Origin: JAUWOY01 sp034431315
GTDB taxonomy: Bacteria > Chloroflexota > Anaerolineae > VGOG01
Assembly (NCBI GenBank): GCA_034431315.1
Contig: DAOUDK010000020.1
Location: 1 to 18,809, forward strand
Direction of reading: 5' to 3'
DNA: 18,809 nt
This document shows, piece by piece, positions 6,984-13,455 of the stretch (positions are counted from its first letter, which is position 1; each line of letters begins with the position of its first letter). The translations under genes and the position numbers were made by a program. The notes under the pieces were generated by a model. It ran no database searches. It was not told the origin of the DNA and saw only the letters and a list, made by a program, of their open reading frames with translations.

Positions 6984-8869
6984 CTAGACTGACTATCAAG
7001 CGGATCACCGCTACACTCACCAGGTTGCTGTATTTAGTAGTGGCCTCTGTTCTTTTGGTGGCTCTTCTGACTACCCTTGAGCGTGGACTCCCGCTTGCTC
7101 TTAGTAGCGGGCTGAACTCCTCATCCCAGGCTGACGACCTTCATTACACTGACGGGGGCACTTGGACAACCTACAACACGTCCGATGGATTGGCATCTGA
7201 TTCCGTCCTGTCCATCGCCATGGACGCAGAGGGGAACAAATGGTTTGGTACTAACCGGGGGGTCAGCGTGTTCGACGGAGAGAACTGGACGACCTATGGT
7301 ACTTCCGATGGATTGGTGGAAAAACATGTCAATGCCATCGCCATAGATGAGGAGGGTAACAAGTGGTTTGGCACCCAAGGCGGGGTGAGCAAGCTCGATG
7401 ACGGCGGCACCCCCCACAACAAGAGCGACGATATGTGGACCACCTATGGTTATTCGAATGGACTGCCGTTCAGAGTTATCTCTGCCGTCGCCGTAGACCA
7501 AGAGGGGAACATTTGGTTCGGCACTCAGTCGGTCGGTTTTCCCGACAGCGATGGGTACGGGGTATGCAAATTCTATGGAGGGTACTGTACGAACTACCTG
7601 CCCAATAGCGCTATCAACGCCATCTCCGTAGACAACTCCGGCAACGTATGGGTTGGCACCTATTGGGATGGGGTCTACAAGTTCGATGGTGCTACCTGGA
7701 CGAACTATCGTGCAGGCTCAGGGTTGGCGAGTAATCACGTTCTGTCCATCGCCATAGACAATGCCGATGTGAAGTGGTTCGGAGGGTGTACTGATGGAAG
7801 TGAGTGGTGTCCCGACTTCGGCTGCCTCGTTGCTGTGGCGAGCCGGTTCGATGTCGGCTGGGCAACGTATAGCCTCCCCGCAGGCAGGAGAGTCAAAGCT
7901 ATCGCCATAGATTGGGGAGGGAACAAGTGGTTCGGCACCAGTGATGCTGGGGTGAGTATGTTCAATGGGGCTACCTGGACGCTCTATGATACCTCAACCG
8001 TACCAGAGTTGCAGAGTAACCAAATCACCTCCCTGGCCGTAGACAACGAGGGGAACATCTGGGTCGGCACCTATGGTGGTGGGGTAAGCAAGTACACCTT
8101 TCCCACCCCCCCGGTCACGTCCACTCCAACGGCAACGCCGACTGTTACACCCACTCCCACTGCCACAGCGACAGCAACGTCCACTGCCACAGGCACACCG
8201 GGACCAACTCCCACGCCGACACAGACTGGCACGCCGACACCAACCGGCACCATAACCTCGACACCCACAAACACGCCCACAGCTACTCCAAGCGACACAC
8301 CCACCGCTACGCCCACCGTCACGGACACTCCGACTGCTACCGCCACTCCAACCGCTACGGCTACTTCACAACCGGGAGTCTTCTTGCCCTACATTATGAA
8401 GCATGGATTGCCCGTGCCTACACCTACTTGGACGCCGACGAGAACGCCCACGCCTACAAGGCAGCCCTGCGGCTGGGACGACCCAGACGATAATGAGCCT
8501 GGCAACGACTTTTGGAAAGACTCCGCTGTTCTCTACGGGTCAGGGCTCTTCGTAGATCGGACCTTCTGGTCCGTCACCCAACCGGCAGGCGAAAAGGGCA
8601 ACGATCCCGATTGGTTCAAGTGGCAGGTAAGCCGGACCGGCACTCACTGGTTATGGACACAGGACCTGGACCCCGATAGCCTCAGCATCTGGCTATTGGT
8701 CTGTCGAGCCACCGGAGACCCAAACTACCCACTGGCATGTGAGGGGGGGCAGTCCTACGGGCCAGGGGAACTCGGGGTTGAGCTGGAACAAGGTCAAACG
8801 TACTACGTTCAAGTCAGCAACCTCCCCCCTTCAGAGGTAGGCTGCTACAACCTCTGGCTACAACCATGA
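6980..8869 (+). CDS. Exported seven-repeat beta-propeller protein with Thr-Pro linker and C-terminal PPC-like domain
   Basis: A 629-residue protein. A signal peptide or anchor lies at about 13-32 ('LTRLLYLVVASVLLVALLTT'). Residues about 50-375 hold seven repeats of the two-component-regulator-propeller type, each with an 'AIDEEGNKWFGT'-like core followed by 'GVSKFDG-WTTY', which makes one complete seven-bladed propeller. A Thr/Pro/Ala linker (about 375-465) follows, then 'GVFLPYIMKHG', a motif frequent after such linkers in Chloroflexota exported proteins, a second short TP stretch, and a C-terminal domain (about 495-629, 'DPDWFKWQV', 'YYVQVSNL') resembling pre-peptidase C-terminal (PPC) beta-sandwiches. 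No kinase or output domain is attached, so it is probably a secreted or surface binding protein rather than a sensor kinase. ATG 6980 overlaps the upstream stop, implying coupled translation with the glycosyltransferase. Confidence 0.85.
   Translation: MTRLTIKRITATLTRLLYLVVASVLLVALLTTLERGLPLALSSGLNSSSQADDLHYTDGGTWTTYNTSDGLASDSVLSIAMDAEGNKWFGTNRGVSVFDGENWTTYGTSDGLVEKHVNAIAIDEEGNKWFGTQGGVSKLDDGGTPHNKSDDMWTTYGYSNGLPFRVISAVAVDQEGNIWFGTQSVGFPDSDGYGVCKFYGGYCTNYLPNSAINAISVDNSGNVWVGTYWDGVYKFDGATWTNYRAGSGLASNHVLSIAIDNADVKWFGGCTDGSEWCPDFGCLVAVASRFDVGWATYSLPAGRRVKAIAIDWGGNKWFGTSDAGVSMFNGATWTLYDTSTVPELQSNQITSLAVDNEGNIWVGTYGGGVSKYTFPTPPVTSTPTATPTVTPTPTATATATSTATGTPGPTPTPTQTGTPTPTGTITSTPTNTPTATPSDTPTATPTVTDTPTATATPTATATSQPGVFLPYIMKHGLPVPTPTWTPTRTPTPTRQPCGWDDPDDNEPGNDFWKDSAVLYGSGLFVDRTFWSVTQPAGEKGNDPDWFKWQVSRTGTHWLWTQDLDPDSLSIWLLVCRATGDPNYPLACEGGQSYGPGELGVELEQGQTYYVQVSNLPPSEVGCYNLWLQP
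8103..8368 (+). repeat. Low-complexity Thr-Pro-Ala coding repeat
   Basis: Irregular ACN-CCN-ACN codon repeats encode the Thr/Pro/Ala linker of the propeller protein; a shorter second tract follows at about 8417-8461. Such linkers are probably extended and often glycosylated on Thr, which fits the neighbouring GT39 genes. Confidence 0.8.
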
Positions 8870-8875
8870 GGCAAC

Positions 8876-8896
8876 CAGTGATCAGTGAACGGTGCA
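8876..8896 (+). repeat. Short heptanucleotide repeat (CAGTGAT-like)
   Basis: Three diverged 7-base units, CAGTGAT, CAGTGAA and CGGTGCA, start just 6 bases after the propeller gene's stop and run directly into the 28-base duplication. Confidence 0.55.
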
Positions 8897-8981
8897 GTTA
8901 AGATCCGGAGTAGAGGCTTTAGCAGTTAAGATCCGGAGTAGAGGCTTTAGCCGGGGTCTTCCGTCTGAAGGCTCTACTCCG
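8895..8981. repeat. 28-bp direct duplication with an inverted partner
   Basis: Two identical, adjacent 28-base copies (8895-8922 and 8923-8950), each with the core CGGAGTAGAG (8906-8915 and 8934-8943). The reverse complement, CTCTACTCCG, follows at 8972-8981, so either copy can form a hairpin with it. It fills most of the 141-base gap between the propeller and the second GT39 gene and looks like a REP-type intergenic element with one arm duplicated. Confidence 0.82.
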
Positions 8982-9010
8982 ACCACGTCACTCAAGCAGG
9001 CAAACATCAG

Positions 9011-10480
9011 ATGAGGCCAAATTCCCAGAGAATCATCTTAGCGGTACTGATTTCCATCACCTTCGCCTACTCGTTTTTTAACTTCTTCTTCAATCTGGAG
9101 GCGGAGAGCTTCTACTATGACGAGGTCGTCTACTCCGTGTCTGGCCTGGAATATCTGCAAGGGGATTTCACCAGTAATTGGGTACACCCCTTCCTCGGAA
9201 AGTACCTCATGGGGCTTTCCCTGCGCCTGTTGGGCAAATCGGATTTCAGCGCTCGATTGCCCTCCGCGCTGTTCGGTTTCCTCACAGGGATCGTCATATA
9301 TTTCTTCGCCAAAGAGATAACCAACCGCTGGTGTGGTTTGGCAGCGGTCTGTCTCTGGTCTACCTCCCCCATCGTGCTCTGGGTCTCCCGGCGGGCGATT
9401 CTAGATGCGCCCTTTGTCTTCTTCTTCACCCTGAGCTGGTACCTGTTCTGGCGATTCTTCCAGACGAAGAGCACAGGCCACGCCTTGCTGGGTGGCATCA
9501 CACTAGGTCTGGCCGCGGCCACCAAGATCGTCGGAGTGGTGCTGGTTCCTATCCTGTTCTTGTACCTGGCGTTCCCAGGTATCAGAGACAAGGGCTTCCT
9601 AAGGCCAGCGGTGTTAAGTAAGCTAATACTGGCCCTGTCCATCGCCGCGTTGCTTTTCCTCTTGATCTACGCGCCTGTCCTCGATCGTTTGGGCTCCATT
9701 TTTGGAGTCATGAGCAAGCACTGGCAGTGGGAACAAAGCACCGGACATCGAGAAGTGGTCAACGGGGTGATCTACGATAAACAGCCGTGGTGGACGTATC
9801 TTTACTGGTACTGGCGAGGCTATCCCCCTTACTTACTGAACTACACTCCAAGCGTGCTCATCCTGCTGGGGCTGGCCATGGCCTTCGCTCTCCTCCGAGG
9901 AGATGACATTGACGTGTTCCTCCTCCTCTCGTTCCTCCTGCCCTTCTGTTATCTAGCCTTTTATCTGAGCTTCAAGATGTTTAGATACGCGGACATTTTA
10001 GAACCCCCTTTAGCGATATTGGCAGCCTCGTTCATATCCGCAGCCGGTTCGTTTCTCGCCAGGCGGAAGAAGAGAAATTACGCCTACGGGGCAGCGATCA
10101 TTCCCCTCGCCGCCGTGCTCATCCTGGCCATGACCCACAGCACCTGGGACATCCAGGCCCAAGAAGAAAACAGATACAAGGCCACTGCCCATCATCTCTC
10201 GTCCAGGATAAAAGAGGAGGAAACCATCTTTGTTTGGGGATATACTAACGTAATGAGCTGGTACATGGGCGAGGGAAATGAGATAGTGGGGGGCTTCAAT
10301 TCGAGCGGCTTCAATGGGGATTACACGAAGGCGGATTACATCGTGGTAGACCCGCTGATGGTGTCAAAATGGCCGGACGATCCGCTGAGGGCATATCTGG
10401 AAGACAACGAGGCAGTCTACACCGAGGACACTGTGGGAGGGTTTGAGTTATACACCAGGTGTCTGGCTGAGAATCAATGA
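9011..10480 (+). CDS. Membrane glycosyltransferase, GT39 (PMT_2/ArnT-like)
   Basis: A 489-residue multi-pass membrane protein of normal length for bacterial GT39 enzymes. After the first helix comes 'SFYYDEVVYSVSGLEYL' with the acidic pair Asp37-Glu38 expected in the first periplasmic loop, then 'HPFLGKYLMGL' (59-69), the HPPLxKxL motif, and 'FSARLPSALFG', all characteristic of PMT_2. The role is transfer of a hexose or pentose from a polyprenyl-phosphate sugar to a lipid, glycan or protein acceptor outside the membrane. The C-terminal 100 residues are a soluble tail. The ribosome binding site is weak (AAGCAGG). Its stop overlaps the methyltransferase start at 10477-10480. It may share a transcript with the upstream glycosyltransferase and propeller genes, although the repeat at 8895-8981 lies between. 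Confidence 0.9.
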   Translation: MRPNSQRIILAVLISITFAYSFFNFFFNLEAESFYYDEVVYSVSGLEYLQGDFTSNWVHPFLGKYLMGLSLRLLGKSDFSARLPSALFGFLTGIVIYFFAKEITNRWCGLAAVCLWSTSPIVLWVSRRAILDAPFVFFFTLSWYLFWRFFQTKSTGHALLGGITLGLAAATKIVGVVLVPILFLYLAFPGIRDKGFLRPAVLSKLILALSIAALLFLLIYAPVLDRLGSIFGVMSKHWQWEQSTGHREVVNGVIYDKQPWWTYLYWYWRGYPPYLLNYTPSVLILLGLAMAFALLRGDDIDVFLLLSFLLPFCYLAFYLSFKMFRYADILEPPLAILAASFISAAGSFLARRKKRNYAYGAAIIPLAAVLILAMTHSTWDIQAQEENRYKATAHHLSSRIKEEETIFVWGYTNVMSWYMGEGNEIVGGFNSSGFNGDYTKADYIVVDPLMVSKWPDDPLRAYLEDNEAVYTEDTVGGFELYTRCLAENQ

Positions 10481-11394
10481 TGCACGAGCGTTCCGAGCAA
10501 TCTGTCCCAGCCGAAGTGTACGACGAGGAAACGGTTTTGAGCTTCGTCGGCGATGGTCAATACCAGGATTTTATCGCCAGCAAAGGAGACAGGCTGCCGC
10601 CCAGGATGACCAGGGCCCTGCGGCTGATGAACCTGAGGCCGGGGATGCGGGTGCTGGACATGGGGTGTGGTCGGGGGGAGATTGTGCTCCATGCCGCCAG
10701 GCGAGGGGCGGAGGTGGTGGGGATAGACTACTCAGCGGACTGCCTGAGGCTGACCGGGCGAACCCTGGAAGTCGCCTCTCAAAGAGATCGAGACCGGGTG
10801 GCCCTCGGGCAGGCCGACGCAACGGCACTCCCTTTTGGGGACGAGGTCTTCGAAAGGGTGCTCATGCTGGACCTCGTCGAGCACCTGCACGATTGGCAAC
10901 TGAGCCGCGCCCTGCGAGAAGCCTATCGAGTACTGAGACCCCAGGGGTATCTGGTACTCCACACCCTCCCCAACCGTTGGGCGCTCCAATATGGCTACCC
11001 CCTATTGCGACTTCTTTCACGGCGGCTCCCCAGCACGCCGCGCTCGGACGTCGAACGAAGCGTTCACATCAACGAACAAGACCCCTTCAGCTTGAAACGA
11101 GCTTTAGACGAGGCTGGCTTCGCCTTCGAAATTTGGCTAGAAAACCTGACCTTAGATCAAGCCACCTGGCAGGATGAAAAGAGGTTTACCGATGTCCGCA
11201 GGGAAGCATATCCTCTCCTGCGACATCCTTTGGTGAGAGCAATCGTTTCCCTGTTGATGCACACCCCGCTGAAACTCATCATCGCCAACGACATCTACGC
11301 CATCGCCTGGCGAGCCAACGGAGAGAAGCCATCAATCTTGAAGAGCCGCTGGCATTCCTCCTGGCTGGAGAAAGCTATTTGCATGACCAGGTGA
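10477..11394 (+). CDS. Class I SAM-dependent methyltransferase
   Basis: A 305-residue Rossmann methyltransferase. 'VLDMGCGRGEIV' (59-70) is motif I for S-adenosylmethionine, 'VVGIDYSADCL' gives the acidic end of strand beta-2, 'GQADATALPFGDEVFERVLM' is the motif II/III region and 'VEHLHDW' follows, as in Methyltransf_11/UbiE-like enzymes. ATGATG at 10477-10482 gives two possible starts; the first overlaps the glycosyltransferase stop. Position suggests methylation of a sugar or lipid made by the GT39 cluster, but the substrate is not readable from sequence. The last 15 or so residues (after 'NDIYAIAWRANGEKP') look like run-on sequence and overlap another coding-like frame, so the original C-terminus may have been replaced at a junction near 11320. 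Confidence 0.88.
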   Translation: MMHERSEQSVPAEVYDEETVLSFVGDGQYQDFIASKGDRLPPRMTRALRLMNLRPGMRVLDMGCGRGEIVLHAARRGAEVVGIDYSADCLRLTGRTLEVASQRDRDRVALGQADATALPFGDEVFERVLMLDLVEHLHDWQLSRALREAYRVLRPQGYLVLHTLPNRWALQYGYPLLRLLSRRLPSTPRSDVERSVHINEQDPFSLKRALDEAGFAFEIWLENLTLDQATWQDEKRFTDVRREAYPLLRHPLVRAIVSLLMHTPLKLIIANDIYAIAWRANGEKPSILKSRWHSSWLEKAICMTR

Positions 11395-11492
11395 CGGCCC
11401 CCTGCGCCATACGCCATGCCAAGAAGCACGGACTGCCCATCGCCACCGACTGTCCGCCCAAGCCCGAAGACGTGGCCGCGCTGTTCTCTTGA
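11322..11492 (+). pseudogene. Possible 3' remnant of an unidentified gene
   Basis: A frame different from that of the methyltransferase reads as ordinary protein from about 11322 to TGA 11490-11492: '...EPLAFLLAGESYLHDQV', then 'CAIRHAKKHGLPIATDCPP' and 'KPEDVAALFS'. Upstream of 11320 the same frame is Arg/His-rich shadow sequence, and no start codon with a ribosome binding site is seen. I do not recognise the family. It may be the tail of a gene whose front was lost by deletion or recombination; chance coding-like sequence is possible. Confidence 0.35.
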
Positions 11493-11517
11493 CAAACAGT
11501 TCCGACTGGGTTATACT
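11489..11517 (+). promoter_or_regulatory. Sigma70-type promoter for the acyl-CoA ligase gene
   Basis: Consensus TTGACA (-35, 11489-11494), 17-base spacer, TATACT (-10, 11512-11517). Transcription would begin near 11524, leaving a leader of about 140 bases. The -35 box overlaps the stop codon of the remnant frame. Confidence 0.75.
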
Positions 11518-11523
11518 ACTAAC

Positions 11524-11663
11524 GTCAAAGCCAGGCACCACACAGGCACATATCCGCGATCGTTTCCGAGAAGGCTCGAAGCCGAAAGGAGGTGGACTAA
11601 AACCGATTCAGCACAGGCCATCAGCGTTCAGTCTCGAAGTTCATCACAAAAGGAGGGAGAAAA
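11524..11663 (+). other. Leader region upstream of the acyl-CoA ligase
   Basis: About 140 bases between the predicted transcription start and ATG 11664. It contains a small stem CGAG-AAGG-CTCG (about 11568-11579), a near-perfect Shine-Dalgarno-like AAAGGAGGTGG (about 11585-11595) with no start codon at usable distance, and a weak 7-base-period tract around 11619-11632. The working ribosome binding site AAAAGGAGGG lies just before the ATG. No known riboswitch class was recognised. Confidence 0.4.
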
Positions 11664-13343
11664 ATGGAAAAGCCCTGGCTCAAATTCTACGAGCCGCACG
11701 TCCCGGAGCACATTGATTATCCAGAAACCGTCATGCCCGCTGCCCTGGAGGCGACAGCGCGCAAGTACCCCGACCACACGGCGCTCATCTTCAACAACGC
11801 CAAAATCGCCTTCCGCGAGTACAACGAAGCCGTGGATCGTTTCGCCGCCGCGTTGCAAGGGCTGGGCGTCAAAAAGGGCGACCGCGTGGCCATCCACCTG
11901 CTCAACTGCCCCCAGTTCCCCATCGCCTACTACGCCGTCTTGCGCATCGGCGGCATCGTGGTGCCCTGTAACCCCGTCTACACGGCCCGCGAAATGAGAC
12001 ACCAGCTCAAGGATTCTGGCGCTGAGGTCATGGTCACCCTCAGCCTGATGTACCCCATCATCAAGCAGATCCGCGCGGAGACCGAACTGCGCCACGTCAT
12101 CGTGGCCAACATCAAGACCTACTTGCCGCCGCTCCTCAGGGTACTTTTCACCCTGCTCAAGGAGAAAAAAGGCGGCCACCGCGTGGACATCTCCGGCGAC
12201 GCCAACACCTACTGGTTCACCGACCTGCTGGCCCAGGCACCGGCCAAGCCCCAACCCGTGGAACTCACCTGGGACGATACGGCGGTGCTGATGTACACCG
12301 GCGGCACCACCGGCGTCTCCAAAGGCGCGCAGTTGACCCACCAGAACATCCTGGCCAATGCTTACCAGTGCAAGGTCTGGATCAACGCCGGAGAAGCCGA
12401 AGACATCTCCTTGACCGCGCTGCCGCTGTATCACAGCTTCGCCATGACCACCTGCATGAACATGGATACGCTCGTTGGTGCGGCCATGCTCCTCATCCCC
12501 AACCCGCGCGACCTGGAAGACGTGCTCAAGAACATCACCAAGCACAAACCGACTTTCTATCCTGGCGTGCCGGCCATGTACGTCGCCATCAACAACTACC
12601 CCGATCTGAGCAAGTACGACGTCGGCTCCATCAAGGCCTGCGTCAGCGGCGCGGCCGGGCTGCCAGTGGAGGTGCAGAAGCGCTTCCAGGAGCTCACCGG
12701 CGCCCGGCTGGCGGAGGGCTATGGCCTCAGCGAGGCCTCGCCGGTGACCCATGCCAATCCCGTCTTTGGCGATAACCGCGTCGGCACCATCGGTGTGCCC
12801 TGGCCCGATACCGAAGTCAAGATCGTGGATATCGAGACTGGCGAGCAGGTGCTGGGCGTCGGCGAGGCAGGGGAACTGTGCATCCGTGGCCCGCAAGTCA
12901 TGACGGGCTACTGGAACATGCCCGAGGAGACGGCCAATACCTTAAGGGAGGGGTGGCTTTACACCGGGGACATCGCCGTCATGGACGAAGACGGCTATTT
13001 CAAGATCGTGGACCGCAAGAAGGACATGATCCTGGGCGCTGGCGGGTTCAATATCTACCCCCGCGAGATCGAGGACGTGCTCTACGAGCACCCCAAGGTG
13101 TTGGAGGTAGCTGCCGCTGGCATCCCAGTGGAAGGCAAAGGCGAGCGGGTCAAAGCCTACGTCGTCCTGAAAGAGGGCGAGACGGCTACCGAAGAGGAGA
13201 TCATCGCCTTCTGCCGGGAGAACCTGGCCCCCTACAAAGTGCCCAAGTTCGTGGAATTCCGCACCGACTTGCCCAAGACCATGGTGGGCAAGATCCTGCG
13301 GCGGGTGCTGGTCGAGGAAGATAAGAAGAAGATGGGGCAGTAA
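11664..13343 (+). CDS. fadD: Long-chain fatty-acid--CoA ligase (AMP-forming)
   Basis: A 559-residue ANL-superfamily enzyme of normal length for fatty acyl-CoA synthetases. 'YTGGTTGVSKGAQLTH' (211-226) is the ATP/AMP-binding P-loop, 'GYGLSEASPVTH' (352-363) the A5 motif, 'WLYTGDIAVMDEDGY' (431-445) the A7 motif with Asp436, 'IVDRKKDMILGAGGFNIYP' (448-466) the hinge and A8 region, and 'LPKTMVGKILRR' (536-547) carries the A10 lysine (Lys543). It activates a fatty or related carboxylic acid to acyl-CoA through an acyl-adenylate in the cytoplasm. AAAAGGAGGG lies just before ATG 11664, with its own sigma70 promoter at 11489-11517. A two-way terminator follows 37 bases after the stop, so it is probably a single-gene transcript. 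Chain-length preference cannot be told. Confidence 0.94.
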   Translation: MEKPWLKFYEPHVPEHIDYPETVMPAALEATARKYPDHTALIFNNAKIAFREYNEAVDRFAAALQGLGVKKGDRVAIHLLNCPQFPIAYYAVLRIGGIVVPCNPVYTAREMRHQLKDSGAEVMVTLSLMYPIIKQIRAETELRHVIVANIKTYLPPLLRVLFTLLKEKKGGHRVDISGDANTYWFTDLLAQAPAKPQPVELTWDDTAVLMYTGGTTGVSKGAQLTHQNILANAYQCKVWINAGEAEDISLTALPLYHSFAMTTCMNMDTLVGAAMLLIPNPRDLEDVLKNITKHKPTFYPGVPAMYVAINNYPDLSKYDVGSIKACVSGAAGLPVEVQKRFQELTGARLAEGYGLSEASPVTHANPVFGDNRVGTIGVPWPDTEVKIVDIETGEQVLGVGEAGELCIRGPQVMTGYWNMPEETANTLREGWLYTGDIAVMDEDGYFKIVDRKKDMILGAGGFNIYPREIEDVLYEHPKVLEVAAAGIPVEGKGERVKAYVVLKEGETATEEEIIAFCRENLAPYKVPKFVEFRTDLPKTMVGKILRRVLVEEDKKKMGQ

Positions 13344-13345
13344 GA

Positions 13346-13380
13346 CGTGATGCGTGAAACGTGAAACGTGGCACGTAAAG
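13346..13380 (+). repeat. Heptanucleotide tandem repeat (CGTGAAA)
   Basis: Five 7-base units in phase: CGTGATG, CGTGAAA, CGTGAAA, CGTGGCA, CGTAAAG. They begin 2 bases after the acyl-CoA ligase stop and end exactly where the terminator stem begins. Confidence 0.8.
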
Positions 13381-13423
13381 AAAAAAGAAGCGGAGCCGTG
13401 CATTGCGGCTCCGCTTCTTTTTT
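13381..13423. terminator. Bidirectional intrinsic terminator between acyl-CoA ligase and ftsH
   Basis: A perfect 18-base inverted repeat (arms 13381-13398 and 13406-13423, loop TGCATTG). Each arm has a GC-rich GAAGCGGAGCCG core and a run of six A or T at its outer end, so a U-tract follows the stem on either strand. It serves the ligase on the plus strand and ftsH (stop at 13456) on the minus strand. Confidence 0.93.
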
Positions 13424-13455
13424 GGCTGTATTTGGCTGCCGGGATACCTGCCAAC

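Noticed and set aside
8071..8346. Minus-strand frame rich in Val-Gly-Val repeats.
   Set aside because: It is the complement of the Thr-Pro linker codons of the propeller gene.
8895..8950. Possible CRISPR repeats (two identical 28-mers).
   Set aside because: The copies are directly adjacent with no spacer, and an inverted partner follows; there are no cas genes.
11585..11663. Start of a small leader peptide after AAAGGAGGTGG.
   Set aside because: No ATG, GTG or TTG lies at a usable distance, and the ligase frame has a TAA at 11598.
11628..12896. Long minus-strand open frame (422 codons) opposite the acyl-CoA ligase.
   Set aside because: His/Asp/Gly/Val-rich shadow of a strongly conserved ligase on the other strand; no recognisable domain or ribosome binding site.
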